DNA from: a virus
Strand: one strand, 5' to 3'
Virus record (IMG/VR): IMGVR_UViG_3300021598_000622
Coordinates: 1 to 35,106 of that record
DNA length: 35,106 bases
Positions 6,941 to 14,504 of this stretch are shown here, piece after piece; position 1 is the stretch's first letter; each line of letters starts with the position of its first letter. The notes below the pieces were generated by a model. That model did not search any database and had not been told where the DNA came from. It was given only the letters and a program-made list of their open reading frames with translations. The position numbers and the translations under genes were made by a program.

Positions 6941-7718
6941 AGTCTATGTCTTTATCAAAAACTCTTTCATCAACAATATGATTATACATGATTTCCTTAA
7001 CTTTGTCAATACGATGCGCTTTGTTTTTAGCACCCAAGACAATTACAACATAAGTGTTATTGAACTTTTCAACTACCATTGCCACACACCATCCAGCTGG
7101 GTTGGTATACCCTGTTTTAGACACCACTACAGTATCAAATTCAAAAAGTATTGGTGTATTAGTATTATGCAAATGAATAGTTCTAATTTTCTTTTTATAT
7201 TTGGTTTCAAATAATGCCTGTTTCTTAATGCTAATTTCTCTAATTTTAGAATATTTTTGAGCCGTTGTCATCATTAAACTAAGATCGTGAATAGAAGATA
7301 CGTTTTTTCTACTCAATCCTGTTGGATCATCAAAGTTGGTATTATACATTTTAAGTTGATTGGCTTTGCGATTCATCTGGATTAGAAACTCCTTCCTACC
7401 TCCGGGAAAATTTCTAGCCAATGTTTCTGCAGCGCCATTATCACTTCGTACCAACATAGCAGTTAGTATTTGTTCGAGAGTATACTCTTTACGAGGTAGC
7501 ATTCCGGTGCCAGTTTTAATTTTATCAGATAACGATTTATAGTAGTCTAATACAATCATAGCAGTCATAATTTTTGTTATGCTGGCAATTGGTCGTACTT
7601 CATCTAATCTATCGCCCATGACAATTTTATCATTGGTGATATTATAAAGATAAGAGTTGGATTCGGCCCAACTCTTAATAGGGAACAACAGGATTAATAA
7701 GATTAAATTTCTATACAT
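6909..7718 (-). CDS. secreted S11-family D-Ala-D-Ala carboxypeptidase/endopeptidase
   Basis: A 269-aa penicillin-binding-protein-type serine peptidase. Signal peptide MYRNLILLILLFPIKSWAES is followed by the three active-site motifs in order: S-I-T-K (SxxK, near residue 47), S-D-N (near 93) and K-T-G (near 201). These residues act on the D-Ala termini or cross-links of periplasmic peptidoglycan in host enzymes such as PbpG/DacA. It is shorter than typical host DacA (about 400 aa) and lacks the C-terminal membrane anchor, so it is closer to the PBP7 layout. It sits second in a promoter-proximal operon, which argues against a simple lysis role. It overlaps the metallophosphoesterase gene by 16 nt. 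Confidence 0.88.
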   Translation of the reverse strand: MYRNLILLILLFPIKSWAESNSYLYNITNDKIVMGDRLDEVRPIASITKIMTAMIVLDYYKSLSDKIKTGTGMLPRKEYTLEQILTAMLVRSDNGAAETLARNFPGGRKEFLIQMNRKANQLKMYNTNFDDPTGLSRKNVSSIHDLSLMMTTAQKYSKIREISIKKQALFETKYKKKIRTIHLHNTNTPILFEFDTVVVSKTGYTNPAGWCVAMVVEKFNNTYVVIVLGAKNKAHRIDKVKEIMYNHIVDERVFDKDIDYDFQIPHPIL

Positions 7719-8512
7719 AATGAAGGGTTCCAGTTAGTGTCTTCACTCCACCCACTTGCCTGATGATAACCTCTAGGATTACAAACTATCCTAGTTTCTC
7801 CAATCATATAGTCAAAGCAATGATGTGTATGGCCATGCGTCCACAATTTAATATTAGGATTATCTAACATGATATTAGAGAGATCACTGTGATATGCACC
7901 GTTCATTATGTAATCATTCTTATATTGTTCATGCACACTTAACCAACTTGGAGAATGATGTCCAACTACTACGCACTGTTTATCTTTGTGTTCTTTAACA
8001 ACATGTTTAATATAATCTACTGTTTGACGATGACGTTCGGCAGTGTCGGCAGGTTTAAGATTTCGATATCCAGCCTGATCATTACGAATAGCACGATAAT
8101 CGTTCATCATGTCTCGGACGGCATGCATAGTTAATGGATCGTACTTATTCATGTCTGTCCATAATGTTCCACCAACAAAAACTACATCGTCGATAATTTT
8201 AGTATCTCTCTCCAACATGTAGATATTATCATGTACACCGCAAGCCATGCGCATTTGTTCAACACTACCTACCCAATGACCATCACTATAAAATTCATGA
8301 TTGCCCATTATGTAGATAACATGAGGAAACTGAAAGCTCATTCGTTTTAGAAAGTCACGAAAACGAATACCGTATTCACTTTGAGGTTTTAGAACTTTAC
8401 TGGCGATCATAATGTCACCGCCAAGAATTAAGACATCGATATTATCATCATTCTTAATATCGAAGCAATCTGAAAATTCTAAATGGAGATCTGATACTAA
8501 TCTAATTTTCAT
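7703..8512 (-). CDS. calcineurin-like metallophosphoesterase
   Basis: A 269-aa protein with the complete metallophosphoesterase motif set in order: D-L-H near residue 8, G-G-D-I, G-N-H-E-F, V-G-H-H-S-P and T-H-G-H-T-H-H. These bind a two-metal centre and hydrolyse phosphodiesters or phosphomonoesters. The substrate is not predictable; nucleic acid, cyclic nucleotide and protein phosphate are all possible. It is the first gene of a nine-gene overlapping operon behind the promoter at 8542-8570. Cytosolic (no signal peptide). Confidence 0.85.
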   Translation of the reverse strand: MKIRLVSDLHLEFSDCFDIKNDDNIDVLILGGDIMIASKVLKPQSEYGIRFRDFLKRMSFQFPHVIYIMGNHEFYSDGHWVGSVEQMRMACGVHDNIYMLERDTKIIDDVVFVGGTLWTDMNKYDPLTMHAVRDMMNDYRAIRNDQAGYRNLKPADTAERHRQTVDYIKHVVKEHKDKQCVVVGHHSPSWLSVHEQYKNDYIMNGAYHSDLSNIMLDNPNIKLWTHGHTHHCFDYMIGETRIVCNPRGYHQASGWSEDTNWNPSLCIEI

Positions 8513-8541
8513 CGTCTATTTACCAACTGAATAATATGTAG

Positions 8542-8570
8542 ATTATAGCAGATAGTTTGGACAAAGTCAA
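8542..8570 (-). promoter_or_regulatory. sigma70-type promoter of the nine-gene operon
   Basis: Minus strand TTGACT, 17-nt spacer, TATAAT, ending 29 nt before the ATG at 8512. Same -35 variant and spacing as the promoters at 783-811 and 23837-23865. It lies in the only divergent intergenic gap of this region. Confidence 0.8.
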
Positions 8571-8583
8571 TAATAAATAAAGG

Positions 8584-8793
8584 ATGAAAAATTTTGAATA
8601 CGAGTGGGTGGTTAATAAAAAAGGAATTCTGTTAGATCCAGAATTTGATTCAGATGGATTAGGCTGGAAGGGCGGAGACTATTTTAAATTAGTCAATGTA
8701 AATGGACGGCAGTATTTGGTCAAACAAGACGATTTGATTAAATTTTTAAAAGACGGAGAATTATTTGGTCAAAAATCTGTCGACAAACTCTAA
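8584..8793 (+). CDS. small hypothetical protein on the plus strand (69 aa)
   Basis: One of the few plus-strand genes here. AAGG sits 3 nt before the ATG, close for a ribosome site. The protein is acidic and aromatic (FEYEWVVNKKGILLDPEFDSDGLGWKGGDYFKLVNVNGRQYLVK), with a beta-rich pattern and a helical end (DDLIKFLKDGELFG). It diverges from the metallophosphoesterase operon. Its last 33 nt overlap the 3' end of the convergent amidotransferase-like gene. An AATAAATA motif overlaps the upstream region but is too close to the ATG to be an ordinary promoter. Function unknown. Confidence 0.65.
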   Translation: MKNFEYEWVVNKKGILLDPEFDSDGLGWKGGDYFKLVNVNGRQYLVKQDDLIKFLKDGELFGQKSVDKL

Positions 8794-9405
8794 AAGTAAT
8801 TTGTGATGAGAACCTTTATGCCAGTGACGTGGCATCCAACTATAACTGTTGTACCAATGCCGTTCGCTTTCCAAATGGCAACCAATTAGTGCAATGTTAT
8901 TTTTAATAATAGCCATTGGATCACCATTAGCATACGTTGACACTGTTTCAAACTTTGAACGATCCCCAACAAAAGTACAACCATCATAAAAATACATTTT
9001 TTCTGATCTATTAAACCATTTAACATCTATGGCTTTAGCATGTGGTCTTTTTGTATCTGTGTTAGGACGTTTGATATATTGTTCTACTCTAATATCTTCT
9101 AATATATCAAAGTAATCTTTATCTGCCCAATATGCTCCCATGCAGATACCAAGATACTTTCCGCCACGATTTATAAATTTTTTTATACTTTTAATATGGT
9201 TTGGTAAAAGATAGTCAAAAGCATCACTGTCCCCAAACCCACCGGGAAAGCAGACCATATCAAGATTGTTGAAAAAATCGTCTTCTATCTCATGCTTAGT
9301 GAAAATTTTAAAAGAATAGTGCGGATACAGTGCTTGCATGATTCCGTTCCCGCTCTGAACGGAACATTTTGGCTGGTGTAAAAATAAACCTATTTTACCA
9401 TTCAT
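8761..9405 (-). CDS. class I glutamine-amidotransferase-like protein (BPL_N/DJ-1 type)
   Basis: The start is placed at 9405 (MNGKIGLFLHQ), preceded by AGG 9 nt upstream. An in-frame start at 9462 would run into the preceding gene. The 214-aa protein has a flavodoxin-like fold with C-F-P-G-G-F-G-D-S-D-A-F and G-G-K-Y-L-G-I-C-M-G-A-Y-W-A. The Cys in G-I-C-M-G sits at the nucleophile elbow, as in the N-terminal domain of biotin-protein-ligase-like (BPL_N) and DJ-1/PfpI proteins. C-terminal His residues (CHLESERHW, KGSHHK) could complete the triad. It is a stand-alone domain, so no amination partner is evident. It converges with the plus-strand 69-aa gene. Confidence 0.7.
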   Translation of the reverse strand: MNGKIGLFLHQPKCSVQSGNGIMQALYPHYSFKIFTKHEIEDDFFNNLDMVCFPGGFGDSDAFDYLLPNHIKSIKKFINRGGKYLGICMGAYWADKDYFDILEDIRVEQYIKRPNTDTKRPHAKAIDVKWFNRSEKMYFYDGCTFVGDRSKFETVSTYANGDPMAIIKNNIALIGCHLESERHWYNSYSWMPRHWHKGSHHKLLLEFVDRFLTK

Positions 9406-9427
9406 TGAACACCTATAAGGAATTGAT

Positions 9428-9760
9428 TCATATTTTATCGCCCGATATCGCTGGCTCGGCATCGACTCCTATGGAAACAATACAGTATAAATTTTCATCC
9501 CATTGTTCAACCAATGTCCATGTTTTAGTAGTAGGATTCATATACAGGACTGATTGCAAATAACCCTGACTATTTCCTATAACTCGCATAGAGGAAAACT
9601 TTAGTACGGGTTGTTCTTGATATTTTGTTAAAACAGGGGTTAATTCCTGTTCAGTAACACATACTAGTTTTGTTGGATAGACTACTTCTGCTTGAGCAAA
9701 TAACGGTGAAAAGAAAGCCGCTACTAGCGACAATCTTAGTATATCTAGTAACGGCTTCAT
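9428..9760 (-). CDS. small secreted protein (110 aa)
   Basis: Signal peptide MKPLLDILRLSLVAAFFSPLFAQAEV with an A-Q-A cleavage site, so periplasmic. The mature part is about 85 residues with two Cys (LVCVTEQEL and ENLYCIVSIG) that could form a disulfide. AGGAG precedes the ATG. An AATAAATA motif about 23 nt upstream may be a late promoter. Function unknown. Confidence 0.7.
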   Translation of the reverse strand: MKPLLDILRLSLVAAFFSPLFAQAEVVYPTKLVCVTEQELTPVLTKYQEQPVLKFSSMRVIGNSQGYLQSVLYMNPTTKTWTLVEQWDENLYCIVSIGVDAEPAISGDKI

Positions 9761-9782
9761 AATTTAGCTCCTGAATATATAG

Positions 9783-10247
9783 TTATTTATTGGCTAACGG
9801 GTTATCCATGGCTTTCTGTATCTTAGTGTCTACTTCTTTGCGCAACTGCCTAATATCCTGATCAACTTCTCTCTGTTGTTGTTTAGAACTACGTTCTACT
9901 GTCTCTACGACTTGTTCAAGTTTACGCAAATCCTGCTTTAAATCATTTTTAATATCACGTGTGTAGTCTGTGGTTTTTTGACTGTTTTCTTCAATTACTG
10001 ACAGACGCTTGTCAAACTCGCTTAAATCTGGTGCTACATATTTGGCTATTTTTTCCTTCATATCTATATAGCCCTTATATACTTCAAATGCTCCATAGAG
10101 TCCTCCAATTACAGATGATATAATACCCGCGGCAATCATAAGTTTGGCCGGAGTAAAACTATACCCACCTATGCTTATTACTGTGTCCTTGCTGGTAATC
10201 TCCTGTAATTTATCTACTGCTTTGTTTAGATCTTTATCTTCTGCCAC
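9783..10247 (-). CDS. membrane coiled-coil protein, short paralog (154 aa)
   Basis: Layout: charged N-terminus, the block S-K-D-T-V-I-S-I-G-G-Y-x-F-T-P-A-K-L-M, a hydrophobic segment (MIAAGIISSVIGGLYGAFEVY, residues 32-52), then a long coiled coil (about 65-150) ending D-N-P-L-A-N-K. It is a tandem paralog of the gene just upstream at 10260-10877, sharing the same blocks and the same end. The coiled coil probably oligomerises on one side of the membrane. Function unknown. Confidence 0.75.
   Translation of the reverse strand: MAEDKDLNKAVDKLQEITSKDTVISIGGYSFTPAKLMIAAGIISSVIGGLYGAFEVYKGYIDMKEKIAKYVAPDLSEFDKRLSVIEENSQKTTDYTRDIKNDLKQDLRKLEQVVETVERSSKQQQREVDQDIRQLRKEVDTKIQKAMDNPLANK
9784..9791 (-). 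promoter_or_regulatory. possible T4-type late promoter element
   Basis: AATAAATA on the minus strand, 7 of 8 to the T4 late consensus TATAAATA, followed by AGGAG and the ATG at 9760. It overlaps the stop codon of the upstream gene (AAT-AAA-TAA), so part of the match is forced by coding and chance cannot be excluded. Confidence 0.3.
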
Positions 10248-10259
10248 TTGCTCCTCTCC

Positions 10260-10877
10260 TTATTGAGACAATGGATTGTCCAATGCTTTCTTAATTTTGT
10301 CATCTACTTCTTTTCTTAACGCACGTATTTCAGCTTGCGTTTCTTTTTGATTTCTAGCCATCTCTTGATTATTACGAGCTATTTCTTGATTAATTTCTTT
10401 AACAGTCTGATCGCTATATCTTCTAACTTCTTTAAGAGTACCGTCAACATCTCTCTTTATCTCCTTGACCGTTTGGTCAGTATCTCTTGCAGTTTGTTTA
10501 GAACTACGTTCAACATTTTCAACTACATTTTCTAGTCTACGGACATCATTCTTTAAATCAATCTTGATGTTGTCAGTGTATTCGACCATCTTGCTGGTGT
10601 TGGCATCTAACACTTCCATCTTCTTATAGATTTCAGTTAAGTCGGGTGTGACATACTCGGCAATCTTTTTCTTCATGCCCATGTAATCCTTGTACACTTC
10701 AAAACATCCATATAACCCACCCAGTGTTGATGAAATCAGCGTAGCTGCTACCATAAGTTTAGCAGGAGTAAATTCATAGCCGCCGATACTGATAACAGTG
10801 TCTTTGCTGGCATATTTTTTCATTGCTGCATCTGCTTCGTCAATTTTTTTGTTTACGTCTACTTTTTCTTCGCTCAT
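10260..10877 (-). CDS. membrane coiled-coil protein, long paralog (205 aa)
   Basis: The start is set at 10877 (MSEEKVDVNKK), preceded by AGAGGAA and lying one base after the stop of the 45-aa ORF. It matches the 154-aa neighbour: S-K-D-T-V-I-S-I-G-G-Y-E-F-T-P-A-K-L-M, a hydrophobic segment, then a coiled coil ending D-N-P-L-S-Q. It carries about 50 extra coiled-coil residues made of short repeated phrases (DQTVKEI appears twice; QEIARNNQEMARNQKE). Duplication followed by internal expansion is the simplest explanation. Function unknown. Confidence 0.75.
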   Translation of the reverse strand: MSEEKVDVNKKIDEADAAMKKYASKDTVISIGGYEFTPAKLMVAATLISSTLGGLYGCFEVYKDYMGMKKKIAEYVTPDLTEIYKKMEVLDANTSKMVEYTDNIKIDLKNDVRRLENVVENVERSSKQTARDTDQTVKEIKRDVDGTLKEVRRYSDQTVKEINQEIARNNQEMARNQKETQAEIRALRKEVDDKIKKALDNPLSQ

Positions 10878-10878
10878 T

Positions 10879-11016
10879 TTATTTTGTTCCTCTAAAAAAA
10901 CCCCAAGGGTCATGTAATTTTTTTTCTACCTTTTTAGGTTCTTTATAATACCAAACGGCCACTGACACTAGCACTAACACTTCTAATAGATAAAAAATCA
11001 TAAATGCTTCAAACAT
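10879..11016 (-). CDS. small single-pass membrane protein (45 aa)
   Basis: ATG at 11016 with AGGAC upstream. A hydrophobic N-terminal segment (AFMIFYLLEVLVLVSVAVWYY, residues 4-24) is followed by a basic tail (KEPKKVEKKLHDPWGFFRGTK). The stop lies one base before the start of the 205-aa coiled-coil gene, and the start two bases from the stop of the large exported protein. It is therefore tightly fitted into the operon. Function unknown. Confidence 0.65.
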   Translation of the reverse strand: MFEAFMIFYLLEVLVLVSVAVWYYKEPKKVEKKLHDPWGFFRGTK

Positions 11017-11017
11017 T

Positions 11018-12853
11018 TTATTGTCCTGAAATATTATATTGTTGTTCTATCATTCTTTGGTGTAGTGCATCACTACCTCCAGACAAACCTCTTAACAACC
11101 TTTGATTATCAACAGTTCGCTGTCCTCGATAAATTTCTTTACTTTGATAAAACTGTGCATCTTTTAATTGTGAATTAAGATATTGATTAAAATCCATCGG
11201 TGCTTTTGCTAATGTGGTAGGATCTGGTCCTCCCTCCATACCTTCTACTGCTCCACCTCTTCTTACACTAGGTCCTGCCTTTTGATTAGTATCTGGAACT
11301 GTTTGAATTGGTGTTATCAGTAAATTAATATTATCAGTTGGTCCGGAAGATTTTTGTGCAGTATTATTTTTGCCTTCATCCTTTTTATCTTCAAACTTGT
11401 CATCATTAAATGATTGAGATCTATTATTTTGTAAAGTTAATCCAGAACCTAATGCTATACTAGTTCCGTCATTAGGACCTATACTAGCTTGACTCATTAC
11501 TATTGCTTGTTCTGATGTAGCCAATGCTGTACGTTCTGTAGCTGCCACTGCTGCCATGGCTACAGCAAGAGCTCTAGGATCTACACGTTTTCTGTCAGAT
11601 TCTCTATTGGCGGTTTCTCTATTGGCGGATTCTGTTTTATTTTCTTCTCTTGTCGATTCTTTTATTGCTTCTTTAGTAGAAGCAGTTTGACCAGTGGGTA
11701 TGCTAATTTGACCGCTGGTAGTTAATTCAACTCCGCCCACATCTGTAGTCACAAGTGTTTCAGTTCTAGTAGGATCGGCCAATGATACTGTTGGTGACGA
11801 TGCTTGTGCAGTTGAGGTTGAAGATGTAGGGATTGGCGAACTGGTCGTTGTTGCAGTTTCCGTTGATTCGGTTTGTTTATCCTGCAGATCTTTAAGAACT
11901 TTTGCCTGTGCATAACCAGGGCATTGTGTATTATAAAGTGCATTCAACGAACATTGATTATTAAAGAAAGCCTGTGCGTAACCTGGACATCCTGGATCGT
12001 ATAATGCATTTATTGAACACTGCTGTGAATAATAAGCCTGCGCATAACCAGGGCAAGTGGGATCATACAAAGCATTGATTGAACATTGTTGTGTATAATA
12101 AGCCTGTGCGTAACCCGGACATGTACTATCATATAAGGGATTTATTGAACATTGATAATTTTTAAATGCTTCTGCATATCCAGTACAGGATACACTACTA
12201 AGAGGATTTATCACGCATTGATCAACTGAATATCTTAGACTAAAATTAACATTATTAATTTCTGGACCGTAAGGTCCTGCCCACCCATTATTATCACGAC
12301 CAACAAATCCATAAGTAACATTTCCTAATGTACTAGCAGAGTATGGTGTTGTAAAATTTCTTGAAAAATTAAAGTTAGTCCAATTAAATTTGTAGTTTAG
12401 ATCATATGAATCATACTCTACTACGCTACCATTAGAGTTTTTAAAATGCACATAAGCGTTTAGATAATCTACGCGACCATCGTCCCACCCATTACCATTC
12501 TTAGCCATAAAACTAAAAGTATATCCGTTAACTTGTAATCCAGTACCGGAATTAGGTAACACATTTGCTATGGCCTGGCTCTGATATAAGTCTGTCGTAC
12601 CAAATGAGAAGTTTATACTTCCACCCGGACGAACAATTGCGTTTGGTCCACAATATCCTGGATTGCCCCAACTCCAGCAGGTGAGATTGTCTTGATACAC
12701 TCCCCCAACCCAAGGAGTCGTTCCGGAACCAGCAACAGTAGGAAGAACTATGTTGCCGGTGGTATACTCAACGCCAGGTTCTTGAGCGTTAGAATAGTGC
12801 GAAAAGCAGAGCGCCAAGCAAAGCGCCGAAGCCAGTTTTCTTATAGAAATCAT
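11018..12853 (-). CDS. large exported protein with Cys-containing 22-residue repeats
   Basis: The start at 12853 (MISIRKLASALCLALCFSHYSNAQ) gives a good signal peptide with an S-N-A-Q cleavage site. An in-frame start at 12898 would add 15 residues before it. The mature protein (about 587 aa) has an N-terminal beta-rich, Gly/Asn/aromatic domain (to about 215). Five tandem 22-residue units follow, with consensus C-x-[IL]-N-x-L-Y-x-x-x-C-P-G-Y-A-Q-A. A Thr/Ser/Glu-rich linker and a long low-complexity C-terminal region ending in a Gln/Tyr-rich tail complete it. It overlaps the N/T/S-rich exported protein upstream by 65 nt. It could be a surface or virion-associated protein; function unknown. Confidence 0.75.
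   Translation of the reverse strand: MISIRKLASALCLALCFSHYSNAQEPGVEYTTGNIVLPTVAGSGTTPWVGGVYQDNLTCWSWGNPGYCGPNAIVRPGGSINFSFGTTDLYQSQAIANVLPNSGTGLQVNGYTFSFMAKNGNGWDDGRVDYLNAYVHFKNSNGSVVEYDSYDLNYKFNWTNFNFSRNFTTPYSASTLGNVTYGFVGRDNNGWAGPYGPEINNVNFSLRYSVDQCVINPLSSVSCTGYAEAFKNYQCSINPLYDSTCPGYAQAYYTQQCSINALYDPTCPGYAQAYYSQQCSINALYDPGCPGYAQAFFNNQCSLNALYNTQCPGYAQAKVLKDLQDKQTESTETATTTSSPIPTSSTSTAQASSPTVSLADPTRTETLVTTDVGGVELTTSGQISIPTGQTASTKEAIKESTREENKTESANRETANRESDRKRVDPRALAVAMAAVAATERTALATSEQAIVMSQASIGPNDGTSIALGSGLTLQNNRSQSFNDDKFEDKKDEGKNNTAQKSSGPTDNINLLITPIQTVPDTNQKAGPSVRRGGAVEGMEGGPDPTTLAKAPMDFNQYLNSQLKDAQFYQSKEIYRGQRTVDNQRLLRGLSGGSDALHQRMIEQQYNISGQ
11888..12217 (-). repeat. five tandem 66-nt units encoding 22-residue Cys repeats
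   Basis: In-frame units each open with Cys and contain a second Cys ten residues later followed by P-G-Y-A (T-G-Y-A in the first). The first and last units are the most diverged and the middle three are nearly identical, the pattern expected from unequal exchange inside an array. All lie within the exported-protein gene. Confidence 0.85.
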
Positions 12854-13619
12854 CACTCTTTGGTTCCTCAGTTTTTGGCCACTTGTTAGGATTTTCATTC
12901 CATGCTACACGAGCCTGTTCACCAATCACACCTTCATAAGGACAAGGTGTGCCAGCATTCCACATAGCATCAAAAACTCTACGATCCTGACACATTGTAG
13001 CTACCGCAGCAACTTTCATTCCCATATCATAAAGTGTCTTGGCGTTTTTTAATCTTTCGCAATTCATATCTCTTACTGTACCACCACTACTGACACCTAA
13101 TATTTGTGTTTGAACAGCACCACTGGTTCCTGTAGTACATAAATCATTATTGCCACCGCTCATCATTGCAGGTGCAATGGCAGTTGGTGGAGGTTGAATT
13201 ACTTTTTGTGTAATATTACTGTCATTAATATTACGATTGGTCATATCACCACTGTTGATATTTTGATTTACATTATTGTTTTGATTGGTACTGGTTGCTG
13301 TACTGGTACTAGTGTTTACATTAGTATTATTATTTGTATTAGTGTTAGCACTGGTTGTATGACCGGTATTAATATTGTTGTTGGTATTAACACTCGTACT
13401 AGTACTGGTATTTTGGTTTACATTGGTATTGACACTATTACTGTTAACTGTACTGGTGTTTATATTATTATTAGTGTTGGTACTGGTGCTGTTAACCGTG
13501 CTAGTACTTGTTGAGTTATTATTGGTATCTACTAAACTTTTACTATCATACGTTGTTTGCGAAAATGCAGGGGTGGTTAAAGATCCCAGCAATACGCCCG
13601 TTATTATTATTTTTTTCAT
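12789..13619 (-). CDS. exported Asn/Thr/Ser-rich repeat protein (276 aa)
   Basis: Signal peptide MKKIIITGVLLGSLTTPAFSQ. Residues about 30-135 are a low-complexity tract of N, T, S and V (phrases such as NTNNNINTSTV). A folded Cys-containing domain follows (about 150-245: NDLCTTGTSG, RDMNCERLKNAKTLYDMGMKVAAVATMCQD). A hydrophobic C-terminal helix (FGALLGALLFALF) suggests membrane anchoring. The Met-Cys domain (KVAAVATMCQD...FDAMWNAGTPCP) may be disulfide-bonded. The 3' 65 nt overlap the next gene. Function unknown; a fibre-like or surface role is a guess from composition. Confidence 0.75.
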   Translation of the reverse strand: MKKIIITGVLLGSLTTPAFSQTTYDSKSLVDTNNNSTSTSTVNSTSTNTNNNINTSTVNSNSVNTNVNQNTSTSTSVNTNNNINTGHTTSANTNTNNNTNVNTSTSTATSTNQNNNVNQNINSGDMTNRNINDSNITQKVIQPPPTAIAPAMMSGGNNDLCTTGTSGAVQTQILGVSSGGTVRDMNCERLKNAKTLYDMGMKVAAVATMCQDRRVFDAMWNAGTPCPYEGVIGEQARVAWNENPNKWPKTEEPKSDDFYKKTGFGALLGALLFALF

Positions 13620-13708
13620 TTTTTCTCGCTCCCGGGATATTGGGTTATTATTATTTAAGGAGAAGAGGAGAGATATTAAAACACTAGATTATGGTGTCTT
13701 AATTAAAT

Positions 13709-13927
13709 TTAATTTTTTAATGTAATTGTACGAGGTGTACCAAATAACCTCATAGCCGATGACACTTTACGATCAAATCCGCCACCACTTTTATTGTATT
13801 GTGGAAGAAACCATTGGCCATTACGATCTTGACGCATACCAATATCCCGAGCGGCCTGCGTGTCATCTACTTGAAAGTAGTGAAGTTTGATAAGCTGTGG
13901 TTTTGATTCTATTTCTGTAAAACGCAT
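13709..13927 (-). CDS. conserved phage hypothetical protein (72 aa)
   Basis: Function unknown. Core phrase F-Q-V-D-D-T-Q-A-A-R-D-I-G-M-R-Q-D-x-N-G-x-W-F-L-P-Q-Y-N-x-S-G-x-G-F-D, followed by a basic C-terminus. It looks like a compact DNA- or ligand-binding domain, but no family is recognised. It lies 7 nt downstream of the bilin reductase gene and may be part of that transcript. The 89-nt gap to the next gene holds the leader of the N/T/S-rich gene, including a CTTAAATA motif. Confidence 0.65.
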   Translation of the reverse strand: MRFTEIESKPQLIKLHYFQVDDTQAARDIGMRQDRNGQWFLPQYNKSGGGFDRKVSSAMRLFGTPRTITLKN

Positions 13928-13934
13928 TGAATAT

Positions 13935-14504
13935 TTAGTTTATTTTTTGCTCAAACGTTGTATCTGCAACTTTGTGATTTGTTTCGCCTACTGTTTCTAA
14001 ATAATGATTTACTAGAATGTTCGCTAGACCGCTAATTTGAGATAATTCTGATTCTTCTTGCACATTGCCAGCGGCCACCATGTGTGAACTGAATATACGT
14101 TGCGCCCATTCAGGTAGTTCACGTTTGCGGATCCATTCGTATCTACTGACTTCTTCAGCAAAATATTCGATCATAGGATGCTGTTTATCAGCTGTTGGGC
14201 TGTAGTCTATAAAACAACCTGTGATTTTATTTTTTCCTGCAATTACATCAAATCCAAAAATAGGAGCAGGATTGTGTATGTGAGGAAAGATGCAGCAATG
14301 CATCATCCAAAGGCCCTTTGAGGATCGGGCGTCAACTACGTCGACATGAGCTCTGCGATAATGATCGCTGCACCAAACTCTATTTACCCAACCCGGTTGA
14401 TTAAATCTTTCCATTCCGGGCTCAAAAGTTTCAATGCCTGTCTCTGAAAATCTTTTTTCTAACAGTTTTTGTATTTCAATTAGACTGTTCCAGACCTGAC
14501 TCAT
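13935..14504 (-). CDS. ferredoxin-dependent bilin reductase (PcyA/PcyX-like)
   Basis: A 189-aa protein that I assign to the FDBR family, which reduces biliverdin to phycobilins using ferredoxin. The decisive block is W-M-M-H-C-C-I-F-P-H-I-H-N-P-A-P-I-F-G-F-D (residues 66-86). His 69 and Asp 86 are 17 residues apart, exactly as PcyA His88 and Asp105, and the flanking H-C-x-x-F-P and F-G-x-D match. The block then continues I-T-G-C-F-I-D-Y-S-P, as in PcyA. The position of PcyA Glu76 (H-L-E) appears here as H-V-D (Asp 55), so product specificity may differ. It is shorter than PcyA or PebS (about 230-250 aa). It directly follows heme oxygenase with a 29-nt overlap, the substrate-producing partner. 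Product (PCB, PEB or other) is not predictable. Confidence 0.8.
   Translation of the reverse strand: MSQVWNSLIEIQKLLEKRFSETGIETFEPGMERFNQPGWVNRVWCSDHYRRAHVDVVDARSSKGLWMMHCCIFPHIHNPAPIFGFDVIAGKNKITGCFIDYSPTADKQHPMIEYFAEEVSRYEWIRKRELPEWAQRIFSSHMVAAGNVQEESELSQISGLANILVNHYLETVGETNHKVADTTFEQKIN

Noticed and set aside
8576-8583. Late promoter AATAAATA for the plus-strand 69-aa gene
   Set aside because: It lies only a few bases before the ATG, too close to act as a -10 element for that gene without leaderless initiation.
11888-12217. 66-nt direct repeats as a CRISPR array
   Set aside because: Repeats are contiguous, in frame, and encode a regular Cys-containing peptide motif.
13200-13560. Repetitive DNA resembling a CRISPR array or satellite, and long opposite-strand ORFs (13194-13725) rich in Val/Leu/Thr
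   Set aside because: It is the low-complexity Asn/Thr/Ser coding tract of the minus-strand gene; units are irregular, there are no spacers, and the plus-strand frames are its mirror.
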